Origin: JAGNRR01 sp964612525
Lineage (GTDB): Bacteria; Bacteroidota; Bacteroidia; Chitinophagales; Chitinophagaceae
NCBI GenBank assembly: GCA_964612525.1
Contig: CAZTCQ010000074.1
Location: forward strand, 1-12,984
Reading direction: 5' to 3'
DNA length: 12,984 nt
Position numbers and translations under genes: made by a program
The notes under the pieces: model-generated
The model's database searches: none
What the model saw: the letters and a program-made list of their open reading frames with translations, nothing else
What the model was told of the DNA's origin: nothing
Shown here: piece by piece, positions 1-8,046 of the stretch
How positions within the stretch are numbered: position 1 is the stretch's first letter
How the letters are laid out: each line of letters opens with the position of its first letter

Positions 1-69
1 ACGAGCTTGCTTCAAATTCTGCGCTCGGTCTCCTTCATTGCCGCCTATCCCTAAATAAATGCCGTTCAT
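1..69 (-). CDS. folK: FolK, 5' end only (dihydropteridine pyrophosphokinase)
   Basis: The reverse strand from 69 to 1 reads as 23 open codons starting with ATG: MNGIYLGIGGNEGDR then AQNLKQAR. The YLGIGGNEGDR stretch matches the N-terminal signature of 6-hydroxymethyl-7,8-dihydropterin pyrophosphokinase (usually YLGLGSNLGDR), the cytoplasmic folate-pathway enzyme that transfers pyrophosphate from ATP to the pterin. The gene leaves the window at base 1, so only about the first seventh of a typical 160-residue protein is visible and the catalytic residues cannot be checked. It is divergent from sppA with 62 bases between the starts; I know folK/sppA as a recurrent neighbour pair in Bacteroidota. 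The identification rests on a short but characteristic motif plus that context. Confidence 0.8.
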   Translation of the reverse strand, partial: MNGIYLGIGGNEGDRAQNLKQAR

Positions 70-131
70 ACTGTAAGGTTCGCAAAGTACGAAATGCGCA
101 AAATACCTTTACGCAAAATAGTGTCTTAATT
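70..131. promoter_or_regulatory. Divergent folK/sppA promoter region with direct repeats
   Basis: This 62-bp space must hold both promoters. The motif CGCAAA occurs three times (81-86, 97-102, 112-117), and two of these extend to the 9-bp direct repeat CGCAAAATA (97-105 and 112-120), 15 bp apart. Read on the minus strand the copies are TATTTTGCG and TACTTTGCG, close to the Bacteroidota -7 element TAnnTTTG, so some may be folK -7 boxes. On the plus strand TACCTTTA (104-111) is a 7/8 match to the same element and could serve sppA. No clear -33 TTG is present at the right distance for either, so the exact assignment is uncertain. Confidence 0.35.
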
Positions 132-1874
132 ATGAAACAATTTTTCAAATTCTTATTAGCTGCCTTTGCCGCGCTTGTCCTATTCTGTCTCATTGGGTTT
201 TTTATTGTGATGGGCATTGCCTTGGGCGGTTCTAACGGTAAAAAATCGGTGGGGAGTAAAAGTGTGTTGCATATCAATACGTCGGATGTGTACGGTGAAC
301 AATCTAGCGAAAACCCATTAGCGATGTTGCAAGGGGGTGAAGCTATGGTTACGGGGCTTCATGATGCGATACGAGCGATTGAACATGCTAAGGATGATAA
401 AAAAATAAAAGGGATTTATCTTAAAATGGGAGTCGCCTCAAATGGTTGGGCTACACTCAAGGAATTACGAGAAGCCTTATCTAACTTTAAAGAGACCGAT
501 AAGTTTATTTATGCCTACGGAGAGGTTAGTAATCAAAAGTCTTATTATCTGGCTTCAGTAGCGGATAGTATTTTCTTAAATCCTCATGGTGGTATGGAGT
601 TCAAAGGCTTGACCATTGTAGGTAATTTCTTTAAAGGAACCATGGATAAACTTGGGGTAAAAACTGAGGCCTTTCATTGTGGAAAATTTAAAGGAGCTCA
701 TGAGCCTTTTTCAAGAAAAGATTTTAGCGGGCCAAATGAGTTCCAATTAAAGGAAATGCTCACTGACATTGATTCATTATTTATGTTGGCAGTCGCCGAA
801 AAAACAGGTAAAAATATTCTGGAGTTGAAACAAATAGCGAATACGCTAGATTTAAAATTTCCGGCGGATGCTAAAAAGATGGGTTTTGTGGATGGCTTAC
901 TCTATTCGGATTCCGTAAGAAGTTTATTGAGAACTCGAACGGGATTGGATGAGGATAAAGAAATAAAGTTTGTAGGTATTGGGGATTATTTGCCTACCGT
1001 AAAAAAGAAAAAAGGCAAGAAAAAAATTGCAGTACTTTATGCGAACGGTGCCATTGTTGATGGAAGTGAAGGAGAAGGAGTTGCCTCGGAGACATTTACG
1101 AAAAGTGTAAGAAAAATAGCCAAGGACGATGATATTAAAGGATTGGTTCTCCGCGTGAACTCACCTGGCGGTAGCGCTCTAGCTAGCGAAATTATTTACA
1201 GAGAATTGCAAACCGTCGGAAAGCGAATGCCTATCTACGTAAGTATGGGAGATGTGGCAGCTAGTGGCGGTTATTATTTATCCTGTGCTGCGGATACCAT
1301 TTTTGCAGATGCAAACACTATCACGGGCAGTATTGGGGTAGTCGGCATGATGTTTAATGTTGGAGATTTTATGCGTAACAAAGTGGGCATCACTTTTGAC
1401 GCAGTGAAGACAGGACAGTATTCTGATTTTCCAAATAATTATCGTGATATGACCTCTCAGGAGAGAGCGTTCATTCAATCTTACTTAGATTCTGTTTACG
1501 TCACTTTTAAATCCAGAGTGGCTCAGGCAAGAGGAATGAGCATGGCGGAAGTGGAAGAACTGGCTCAAGGACATGTTTATTCTGGAGTGGCCGCCAAGGA
1601 TCTAAAATTAGTGGATATTATCGGGTCTCAGAACGATGCCCTGAACGCCATGTCTAAAAGATTAAAACTAGATGATTACGGCATAGTAGAGTACCCCTCA
1701 CCGAAAGATCCTTTTGCTGAATTAATCTCGCAAGCCACAGGTGGCAATCGAGATGTGGCTATCGTCAAAAAATATTTGGGCAAGGATTACAAACTTCTGC
1801 AAGAACTAAAACAGCTTCGCCAACAGCAGAATAAGATTTTGGCACGAATGCCTTATGTTTTCGATATTAAGTAG
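132..1874 (+). CDS. sppA: Signal peptide peptidase SppA, double-domain (67K) type
   Basis: A 580-residue serine protease that in its family degrades signal peptides left in the membrane after export. Residues about 5-32 form one hydrophobic N-terminal anchor, so the catalytic body should face the periplasm. Two ClpP-like halves are visible, as in E. coli SppA (618 residues). The first carries the predicted general-base lysine, K187 in GKFKGAHEPF (counterpart of E. coli K209). The second carries the predicted nucleophile, S378 in GDVAASGGYY (counterpart of S409), preceded by RVNSPGGS (341-348), the oxyanion-region motif. Both catalytic residues are present, so it should be active. A strongly basic linker (KKKKGKKK, 291-298) joins the halves. 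The ATG at 132 places the hydrophobic segment correctly at the N-terminus. It is divergent from folK and followed after 83 bases by an unrelated surface-protein gene, so it is probably monocistronic. Confidence 0.95.
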   Translation: MKQFFKFLLAAFAALVLFCLIGFFIVMGIALGGSNGKKSVGSKSVLHINTSDVYGEQSSENPLAMLQGGEAMVTGLHDAIRAIEHAKDDKKIKGIYLKMGVASNGWATLKELREALSNFKETDKFIYAYGEVSNQKSYYLASVADSIFLNPHGGMEFKGLTIVGNFFKGTMDKLGVKTEAFHCGKFKGAHEPFSRKDFSGPNEFQLKEMLTDIDSLFMLAVAEKTGKNILELKQIANTLDLKFPADAKKMGFVDGLLYSDSVRSLLRTRTGLDEDKEIKFVGIGDYLPTVKKKKGKKKIAVLYANGAIVDGSEGEGVASETFTKSVRKIAKDDDIKGLVLRVNSPGGSALASEIIYRELQTVGKRMPIYVSMGDVAASGGYYLSCAADTIFADANTITGSIGVVGMMFNVGDFMRNKVGITFDAVKTGQYSDFPNNYRDMTSQERAFIQSYLDSVYVTFKSRVAQARGMSMAEVEELAQGHVYSGVAAKDLKLVDIIGSQNDALNAMSKRLKLDDYGIVEYPSPKDPFAELISQATGGNRDVAIVKKYLGKDYKLLQELKQLRQQQNKILARMPYVFDIK

Positions 1875-1918
1875 AAGAGGGTAGCTTAGAAAGCGAGCTG
1901 ATTTCATTCCGAAATATC

Positions 1919-1948
1919 ATTAAATTCTTATCTTCACAGGAATTTAAT
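1919..1948. repeat. 9-bp perfect inverted repeat upstream of surface-protein gene
   Basis: ATTAAATTC (1919-1927) and its exact reverse complement GAATTTAAT (1940-1948) flank a 12-base spacer and end nine bases before the ATG at 1958. It is AT-rich and not followed by a T run, so it is a poor intrinsic terminator for sppA. It could be an operator or a leader hairpin for the downstream gene. No convincing TAnnTTTG promoter is visible beside it; TATCTTCA within the loop region is only a 6/8 match. Confidence 0.4.
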
Positions 1949-1957
1949 AAAAACGGT

Positions 1958-4486
1958 ATGCGAATAAAACATATAAGCTTTCCTATTATTCTTGCTTTTA
2001 TTCTCAGTAGTCAACTTGTTTTTGCTCAGCCACCCTGTCAAAATGGTCCTGATGGGATTATTTATATCCAAGGCGGAGGTGGAATTCAAAATTACGACCC
2101 TAGCTTGCCTATCTCAGCTACTAATCCCGTCACGAATACCATCCCGAATGGTGGTGGTGGATTGGCTGTTGCCAATAATCTCAATGGTGCAGGCCCTTCG
2201 CCTACTTTCTATGCTGCCTCAGGCGGAAATTGGATTTATTGGAACGGCGTGGCTTGGATTAATACAGGGCATAGCGCTGGTGGACCGGGTGCGGTCAATC
2301 CAGGAGGTGGCGGAAATTTTATTTATAATTTAATTGGAAGTTCGGGACAGGTTTGGCAATATGATGGAACAGGACCTTCTACTTTATTAGTTACCGTTCC
2401 AGGTTTTTCCGGCGGAGGCCCTTATGATTTAGTCGGAGATTGTGATGGAGGTTTTTATATTTTAAGAACTAACGCGACTGGTACTCCGGGTCCTTTTTTA
2501 AGAAAATATAATTCAAGTGGAGCGTTGGTTCAATCTTGGACTGCAACCGGTACTTCAAATAGTGCAGGAGGAGGTTTTGCAATAATTGGAAATACCGTTT
2601 ATTACCACAATGGGGGTGGTTTTCATGAAGGCCAATTAACTACGGGACCTTCTATAAATTTTTCGCCAAATACATCTGCAATTCCTAATCCTAGTGATAT
2701 GGCTTGTTGTCCAGTTTGTAATTCGGGCAGAGATACGGTTTATTATTGCGAAGGGAGTGCAGGCGTTGGTTTAAGTACCATATTGCCACCGACCGTTACT
2801 TGGACAGTAGTTTCAGGCAATGCGAATGTTATTGGTACAGGAAACAATGTTTCCGTTACCACTACGAATACTTCAATTATTACCGCCACCTCAAACACTA
2901 GTACCGATGTAGATTCGTTCGTAGTGATTCCCGTGCCGATTACTTTGGACGCGGGCATGAATCGAACTATAGAAGATTGTAATCCTTTTTCTACTACCTT
3001 GAATGGAGTTTTGTTGGATACCAATGGCATTTTTAATTACAGTATCTCATGGACACCTGCTGCGAATATTACGGCAGGAGGGACCACCTTAACCCCGGCG
3101 GTTACTCAAACGGCCTTGACAACCTATTATATGAGTGTGACCACACCCTTTGATGAAGGTGGTTGTCTTTGGAGAGATTCTGTTACCTTGGACGTGAATG
3201 ATTTTACACCCATAGCTAATTTTGATTTTGATTTAGGTTTGGGATGCATCAATGATACGGTTCAATTTACCAATACATCAACTTTAAATCCTAGTGGCAC
3301 GCCTACTTATGTTTGGAATTTTGATGACGGCAATATTTCTATAGATGAAAATCCTCTTCATATTTATGGTGCGCAAAATACATTTAATGTAAATTTTCAA
3401 GTAACTCACAATGGTTGTGTAGATGATACTACCATTGCCGTGAATGTGCAGCATCCGTTGGTTTCTGATTTCTTTATAACCAACACAGGAACGGCGGGAG
3501 ATGATTCCATTTGTCTAGGGCAAACTTTTATATTTAGTCCTAATACGACACCCCTCGCTGGCACGGCCGGCTTAACTTTTGATTGGGATTTTGACGATGG
3601 TACTACCAGATTAGGGCAAAGCGGAGTTCAACAAATTTACGATTACACCGTCCCGGGCATTTATAATGTGAAGCTAGTTATTACTGACACCCTGGGTTGT
3701 TCAGATTCTATTTCTAAAACAATTTTCGTGGACATCCCTGCTTTTGTGTCGCTTAGTGCCTCACCCATCGAAGTCTGCGTTGGAGAAAAAGTATATTTCT
3801 CGGATTCGGTGGCTCCGAATACGTTCAATGTTACCTACGATTTTGACGACGGTAATGTCTTGGCAGATTTGAGTGATCCGGTACATATTTTTGAACAATC
3901 TGGTACGTACCAAGTTAATTTGGCCGCAACCTATTTGGTCTGCCCAGATGCAGATACAAATGTGACGATTGAAGTGAATGATTTTGCTCGCGTAAATTTG
4001 GGCGGAGATCGAACGATTTGTCCCTATTTGGATTCAGTAATAGTGCTCCAGGATGTTGAAAATCCTTCTCAGATGCTTCGTTGGAGTACGGGAGAGGTGT
4101 CACCAAGGATAATTGTCAATCAAAATGAAATCGGGAGTTATTGGGCTCAGGCCGATAATGAGGGTTGTTCGAGCTCAGATAGTGTGCTAGTTCAGCGAGA
4201 TTGTTACTTAAATATTCCAAATACTTTTTCACCGAATGGCGATGGCCGCAACGATTATTTTATACCCCGTCAGTTGCTAAGCAGCGGCGTTATAGCTTTT
4301 AATATGCAAATTTTTAATCGCTGGGGCGAGCTGATTTTCCAAGGGGATAATCCACAAGGAAGAGGCTGGGATGGTAAGTATGGAGGTAAAAAACAGGAGA
4401 TAGGTGTGTATGTTTACCTCATTACGGCAACTTGGAAGAATGGGTTTACTAACACTTTCCAAGGCAATGTGACACTCCTGCGTTAA
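1958..4486 (+). CDS. T9SS type B surface protein with three PKD-like domains
   Basis: An 842-residue secreted protein of unknown ligand. A Sec signal peptide covers about residues 1-23 (hydrophobic core, VFA|Q cleavage). Residues about 25-255 are a head very rich in Gly, Asn, Ser and Thr with recurring GGGG and aromatic residues; I do not recognise the fold, though a beta-propeller-like readout domain is possible. From about residue 259 (YYCEG) follows an Ig-like region, then three PKD-like domains whose signature loops are NFDDGN (about 452), DFDDGT (about 543) and DFDDGN (about 627), then another Ig-like stretch with WSTGE. The C-terminus from about 750 (NIPNTFSPNGDGRNDYF, later NRWGE and GWDGK) is a CHU_C type B sorting domain, which in the family directs T9SS export and surface retention. 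Its tandem neighbour shares everything after about residue 259. Likely roles are adhesion or surface coat; this is inference. Confidence 0.9.
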   Translation: MRIKHISFPIILAFILSSQLVFAQPPCQNGPDGIIYIQGGGGIQNYDPSLPISATNPVTNTIPNGGGGLAVANNLNGAGPSPTFYAASGGNWIYWNGVAWINTGHSAGGPGAVNPGGGGNFIYNLIGSSGQVWQYDGTGPSTLLVTVPGFSGGGPYDLVGDCDGGFYILRTNATGTPGPFLRKYNSSGALVQSWTATGTSNSAGGGFAIIGNTVYYHNGGGFHEGQLTTGPSINFSPNTSAIPNPSDMACCPVCNSGRDTVYYCEGSAGVGLSTILPPTVTWTVVSGNANVIGTGNNVSVTTTNTSIITATSNTSTDVDSFVVIPVPITLDAGMNRTIEDCNPFSTTLNGVLLDTNGIFNYSISWTPAANITAGGTTLTPAVTQTALTTYYMSVTTPFDEGGCLWRDSVTLDVNDFTPIANFDFDLGLGCINDTVQFTNTSTLNPSGTPTYVWNFDDGNISIDENPLHIYGAQNTFNVNFQVTHNGCVDDTTIAVNVQHPLVSDFFITNTGTAGDDSICLGQTFIFSPNTTPLAGTAGLTFDWDFDDGTTRLGQSGVQQIYDYTVPGIYNVKLVITDTLGCSDSISKTIFVDIPAFVSLSASPIEVCVGEKVYFSDSVAPNTFNVTYDFDDGNVLADLSDPVHIFEQSGTYQVNLAATYLVCPDADTNVTIEVNDFARVNLGGDRTICPYLDSVIVLQDVENPSQMLRWSTGEVSPRIIVNQNEIGSYWAQADNEGCSSSDSVLVQRDCYLNIPNTFSPNGDGRNDYFIPRQLLSSGVIAFNMQIFNRWGELIFQGDNPQGRGWDGKYGGKKQEIGVYVYLITATWKNGFTNTFQGNVTLLR

Positions 4487-4516
4487 TAAGCTCGTTCTAG
4501 TGTGAGTTTAAGATTT

Positions 4517-4546
4517 TTGCTATCACTTCAGTTTTTGTTACTTTTA
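4517..4546 (+). promoter_or_regulatory. Candidate Bacteroidota promoter for second surface-protein gene
   Basis: A TTG at 4517-4519 is separated by 19 bases from TACTTTTA (4539-4546), a 7/8 match to the Bacteroidota -7 consensus TAnnTTTG; the family spacing is roughly 17-23. Transcription would begin near 4552, giving a leader of about 45-50 bases before the ATG at 4600. It suggests that the second paralogue can be transcribed independently of the first. Confidence 0.45.
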
Positions 4547-4563
4547 GGCAACAATTAATCAGT

Positions 4564-4584
4564 GAAGGCCTTTTGACGGCTTTC
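4564..4584 (+). other. Possible leader hairpin before second surface-protein gene
   Basis: GAAGGCC (4564-4570) can pair with GGCTTTC (4578-4584) across a 7-base loop, seven pairs with one G-U. It lies within the predicted short leader and ends 15 bases before the start codon. There is no following T run, so it is not a typical intrinsic terminator. It could affect translation or be coincidental. Confidence 0.25.
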
Positions 4585-4599
4585 GTAAAATAGGCTGTC

Positions 4600-6969
4600 A
4601 TGAAAAATTTAAAAACTATCGTACTTATTTTAGTGGGTATCATTTTACTTAAAACGAGTCAAGCACAAATTCCTCAATTTTTTAATAATAATACGGGAAC
4701 TTCTAGCAATGCCTTTCCGCTAAGCACCGCAACTAGTAATAAAGTACAATGGTTGTATGCTCCGGGCTCGTTTTCTAGTTTGGGAGGTGGTTTAGGAACG
4801 GCGGCTTATTCAGGGGCGATCTCTAAAGTCTATTTTAGAGTGGGCGCAGGAGTCAGCGCCACGGCTACTTATAACTTGACGATTTCATTGGCTCAAAATT
4901 TGGGTACTATTTTAGCCTTCCCGAATGCAACGTATTCTGCCGTCACTCAATGTTTTACCGATCCTAGCTTCAATTTTACTGGTGTGGTTTCGGGTGCTTG
5001 GTATGGTATTGAGTTGCAAACACCTTTTCCTTTTGACCCAAGTCAAAGTTTAATTTTTGAAATGAAACAAACGGGTGGGACTGGAAATCAGTTACGGCAG
5101 AGTAACGCCCTATCAAATGTTAGACGATGGGGGCCATTTGCTGCTACCGTTGGCAGTGGTTTTGGAACCGGTTTAGTTGATTTTGGTTTTGACCTAGGCA
5201 CTCAACGTTTGTATCACTGTCCAGGAGCGCCTGCTCTTAATTTGTCTACCATAAATTCTGGAAATATTACGTGGTCTTTGGTTAGTGGGAATGCTACTCT
5301 AAGTGCTACATCGGGTCAGAATATAACGGCTTTGCCAACAAATCAGGCAGTAGTGGTAGCAAACTCTGATGCGAATACGGTGGTTGATACTTTTATTTTA
5401 ATACCTGTTAGTGGTACGGTTGATGCAGGTACTGCTAGTGCTGTGGCGGGTTGTCAACCTTTTACGGATAACTTGAATGCTTCACTAACCGATACTACGG
5501 TTGGAGTATTCTACAACATTGCTTGGGCACCCGCAGCCAATATCACAGCAGGAGGGAACACGCTTACGCCCATGATAACGCAAAACGCCGCATTGACCTA
5601 TACAATGACAGTTTCAACAGACTCTAGTCAAGGAGGTTGTGTTTTTACAGATACTGTGCGAAAGGATGTCGATAATTACACTCCTTTAGCGAGTTTTGTT
5701 CCAGATATTAATTTGGGTTGTGTGAATGACACGGTAAACTTTTTTAGTAGTTCGTCGGTTTTGAATCCTAATGGAAATCCTAGCTATCTCTGGACATATG
5801 ACGATGGAAATGTTGGTACTGCTGCCAACCCAACACATATTTATGGATTTCAAAATTCTTATGATGTTACGCTTACTATTACAGATAGTGGCTGTGTGGA
5901 TGATACTACCATCACCATTGAATTGCGCCATCCCTTAGTAGCCGATTTTGATATTAACAATGATGGCACTAGCATGGCGACAGATTCTATTTGCCTAGGC
6001 TCAGAATATTTATTTAGTCCTGTAACCACACCAATTGCTGGCAGTGGTGCTAACTTAAATTTTGATTGGTATTTTGGAGATGGTACTAATCGATTGAATG
6101 AAACAGCTATACCGCAAGCCTACCGCTACACTCAAGCAGGAACTTATACAGTCATGTTGGTAGTGACTGATACGATTGGATGCTCCGATACTATGTCCTA
6201 TAGTGTATTTGTGGATATACCTTCTTTTATATCTTTTGCAGCGAGCCCTACAGAAATTTGTGTAGGTGGTCAAGTATACTTTAAAGATTCTTTTTCGGCC
6301 AATACAATTAGTAGAGTTTATGACTTTGATGACGGAACGGTATTGGAAGGTTTACATAATCCGGTACATACCTATGAAAATGCTGGGATCTATGAGGTGA
6401 GTTATACTGCTGATTATTTAGTGTGCGCTTCCTTAGATACTACCGTAACTATTGAAGTGTCAGAAGCGCCCTCTATTTTTCTGGGAGAAGATCGTACTTT
6501 GTGTCCATTTCTTGATTCAATTGTCGTTTTGGGAAATAAGCAAAATCCTGCTCAAATCCTAAGCTGGAGTACGGGTGAACGAGCTCCCTCTATTATAGTA
6601 ACAGCGAATGAAGTGGGTGATTATTGGGCCACTTTTGAAGATAAAGGTTGCGTGAGTGTGGACACGGTTTCGGTAAAACGAGATTGCTATTTAAATATTC
6701 CAAATAGTTTTTCACCCAATGGTGACGGCCGAAATGATTATTTTCTTCCTCGTCAGCTGTTGAGTAGCGGAGTAATCGGCTTTTCGATGACAGTGATGAA
6801 CCGTTGGGGCGAAGTAGTATTTGAAACTAGCAATGTAGAAGGCCGTGGTTGGGATGGAAACTTTGGCGGTCAGCAGCAGCCTATGGGCGCTTATGTATAT
6901 TTGATTGAAGCTACCTGGAAAAATGGATATTCAAATTCTTTCAAAGGCACCACAACTTTGATTCGATAA
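4600..6969 (+). CDS. T9SS type B surface protein, paralogue with different head
   Basis: A 789-residue secreted protein. Its signal peptide is about residues 1-22 (SQA|Q). The head (about 23-200) is unrelated to the neighbour's: it contains VQWLYAPG, ISKVYFRVG, NLTISLAQ, YGIELQTPF and SLIFEMKQ, a beta-rich pattern I know from other Bacteroidota surface proteins but cannot name as a family. From about residue 203 (LYHCPG) it parallels the upstream protein: an Ig-like region, three PKD-like domains with loops at about 397 (TYDDGN), 488 (YFGDGT) and 573 (DFDDGT), an Ig-like stretch with WSTGE, and a type B sorting domain from about 700 (NIPNSFSPNGDGRNDYF, NRWGE, GWDGN). The family role of that domain is T9SS export and cell-surface attachment. 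It sits 113 bases after its paralogue, has its own candidate promoter, and ends at a strong hairpin terminator. The ligand is unknown. Confidence 0.9.
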   Translation: MKNLKTIVLILVGIILLKTSQAQIPQFFNNNTGTSSNAFPLSTATSNKVQWLYAPGSFSSLGGGLGTAAYSGAISKVYFRVGAGVSATATYNLTISLAQNLGTILAFPNATYSAVTQCFTDPSFNFTGVVSGAWYGIELQTPFPFDPSQSLIFEMKQTGGTGNQLRQSNALSNVRRWGPFAATVGSGFGTGLVDFGFDLGTQRLYHCPGAPALNLSTINSGNITWSLVSGNATLSATSGQNITALPTNQAVVVANSDANTVVDTFILIPVSGTVDAGTASAVAGCQPFTDNLNASLTDTTVGVFYNIAWAPAANITAGGNTLTPMITQNAALTYTMTVSTDSSQGGCVFTDTVRKDVDNYTPLASFVPDINLGCVNDTVNFFSSSSVLNPNGNPSYLWTYDDGNVGTAANPTHIYGFQNSYDVTLTITDSGCVDDTTITIELRHPLVADFDINNDGTSMATDSICLGSEYLFSPVTTPIAGSGANLNFDWYFGDGTNRLNETAIPQAYRYTQAGTYTVMLVVTDTIGCSDTMSYSVFVDIPSFISFAASPTEICVGGQVYFKDSFSANTISRVYDFDDGTVLEGLHNPVHTYENAGIYEVSYTADYLVCASLDTTVTIEVSEAPSIFLGEDRTLCPFLDSIVVLGNKQNPAQILSWSTGERAPSIIVTANEVGDYWATFEDKGCVSVDTVSVKRDCYLNIPNSFSPNGDGRNDYFLPRQLLSSGVIGFSMTVMNRWGEVVFETSNVEGRGWDGNFGGQQQPMGAYVYLIEATWKNGYSNSFKGTTTLIR

Positions 6970-6986
6970 ATATTATTTTAATAGTG

Positions 6987-7023
6987 AAAAGCGCATTTCA
7001 AGAATTGGTTTGCGCTTTTTTTT
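6987..7023 (+). terminator. Rho-independent terminator between convergent genes
   Basis: AAAAGCGCA (6987-6995) pairs perfectly with TGCGCTTTT (7011-7019) around a 15-base loop, and the right arm runs into eight consecutive T (7016-7023). It lies 17 bases after the stop of the second surface-protein gene. Because the left arm starts with AAAA, the reverse strand also ends its hairpin in TTTT, so it may act weakly for the convergent acyl-CoA reductase gene, whose stop is at 7060. Confidence 0.85.
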
Positions 7024-7059
7024 ATTTAGAAATGTTTCGATTCTTTTTTGAAACCTTTT

Positions 7060-8046
7060 CTATAAGTTTACTAGAAAATCCATTGTATCCACGCCATCAG
7101 CGAAGTCAGTCAAGGACGGTTTTTGAGCAGCACCAAATGGAATATCTTGTTTACTGACTAATGCTTGAATGTCATCACGTTGATTTAGCTTGTTTCTTAG
7201 TTCATCTACTGAATCATAAAATTCATAATGCACAACTGAAATAGGAGCATGGGTTTCTTCCTTTTCAACCAATAATAAAGATTGGGTGCTCATATACATT
7301 TGCTGGTTTAAAAGGAGTAAGGAGAGATTATAGTCAATATTGTTTTTGTACTTATGCATATTCGCCAGGTATTCATAAGCCTTCATACTCTCAATCAACG
7401 GTTTGAAATCATACTCCTTTGGGACATAAAGTTTGCTCACATTCCGACAGCCCAACCCAAAATAGTAATGGATGTCTTCGCCCAATGCTTTTAGCTCCTC
7501 TTTGCTTTCATCCCCCGTCAGTAGAGCTACGGAGCTTCTGCTTTTTCTTAAAATATTAGGTCGTTTGCCAAAATATTGTTCAAAATATACATTGCTTTGG
7601 TTGCTGCCGGTTGCTATGTAAGCGTCGCAATTTGATAGTTGTTCCACTATGGATAGCTTTTTGGCTATTTCTTCATTGTCATTTTTTAATTGATTGATTA
7701 CAAATTTCATTAAAACACTATCCTTGGAAGAAACTTTTATTTGAAGCTGATGACCACTGAGCACACCGCATAAAATGTCGTGCATGCCCACCAAGGGGAT
7801 GTTGCCTGCTAGTACAATCCCTACGGTCTTGGCTGATTCAGCAGCTGAGTAAGTACCCGCAAAAGCAATTAGTTCGTTTTCGTCTAAAAAAAAATCTCGA
7901 ATATTTTTGATACTCAATTCAATAAACTCTTTGGTAAACCAAGGGTTTTCGGCTTCGGCTCTTTGAGCGGCCTTGGCAAAATCTTCCTGTTCATATCTTA
8001 ATGTTTCCTTTAGGTTTAATAAAGCTTGTATCCTTTGTTGCAACAT
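7060..8046 (-). CDS. Acyl-CoA reductase, LuxC-like (short Bacteroidota form)
   Basis: A 328-residue cytoplasmic protein of the LuxC/acyl-CoA reductase family, members of which reduce acyl-CoA to fatty aldehyde with NADPH. Visible family features are the nucleotide-binding segment VGIVLAGNIPLVGMHD (75-90), IATGSNQSNVYFEQYFG (144-160), the likely catalytic cysteine C200 in YFGLGCRNVSKLYVP, and the C-terminal PFGAAQKPSLTDFADGVDT (303-321). It lacks about 150 residues compared with bioluminescence LuxC, and no luxD, luxE or luciferase gene is nearby, so it is not part of a lux operon here. The start at 8046 (MLQQRIQALLNL) was chosen because the open frame upstream would run into the divergent ferredoxin gene and encodes nothing family-like. 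It is divergent from the ferredoxin gene with 40 bases between starts. The physiological substrate is unknown. Confidence 0.85.
   Translation of the reverse strand: MLQQRIQALLNLKETLRYEQEDFAKAAQRAEAENPWFTKEFIELSIKNIRDFFLDENELIAFAGTYSAAESAKTVGIVLAGNIPLVGMHDILCGVLSGHQLQIKVSSKDSVLMKFVINQLKNDNEEIAKKLSIVEQLSNCDAYIATGSNQSNVYFEQYFGKRPNILRKSRSSVALLTGDESKEELKALGEDIHYYFGLGCRNVSKLYVPKEYDFKPLIESMKAYEYLANMHKYKNNIDYNLSLLLLNQQMYMSTQSLLLVEKEETHAPISVVHYEFYDSVDELRNKLNQRDDIQALVSKQDIPFGAAQKPSLTDFADGVDTMDFLVNL

Noticed and set aside
1278..1478. Minus-strand open frame inside sppA, and similar small antisense frames at 3915-4106, 4277-4462, 5686-5931, 6055-6273 and 9484-9813
   Set aside because: All lie opposite strong coding genes, lack recognisable domains, and one includes the N run.
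2743..3030. Minus-strand open frame inside the first surface-protein gene
   Set aside because: Val/Thr-rich composition mirrors the Thr/Asn/Val codons on the coding strand; it is a shadow frame with no start context.
7029..7058. Second terminator hairpin GTTTC/GAAAC near 7034-7055 for the reductase gene
   Set aside because: Only five pairs with a long loop, and no clear T run on the minus strand; the 6987-7023 hairpin is far better.
7060..8046. Part of a bioluminescence (lux) operon
   Set aside because: No luxA, luxB, luxD or luxE homologue is in the window and the protein is the short Bacteroidota form.
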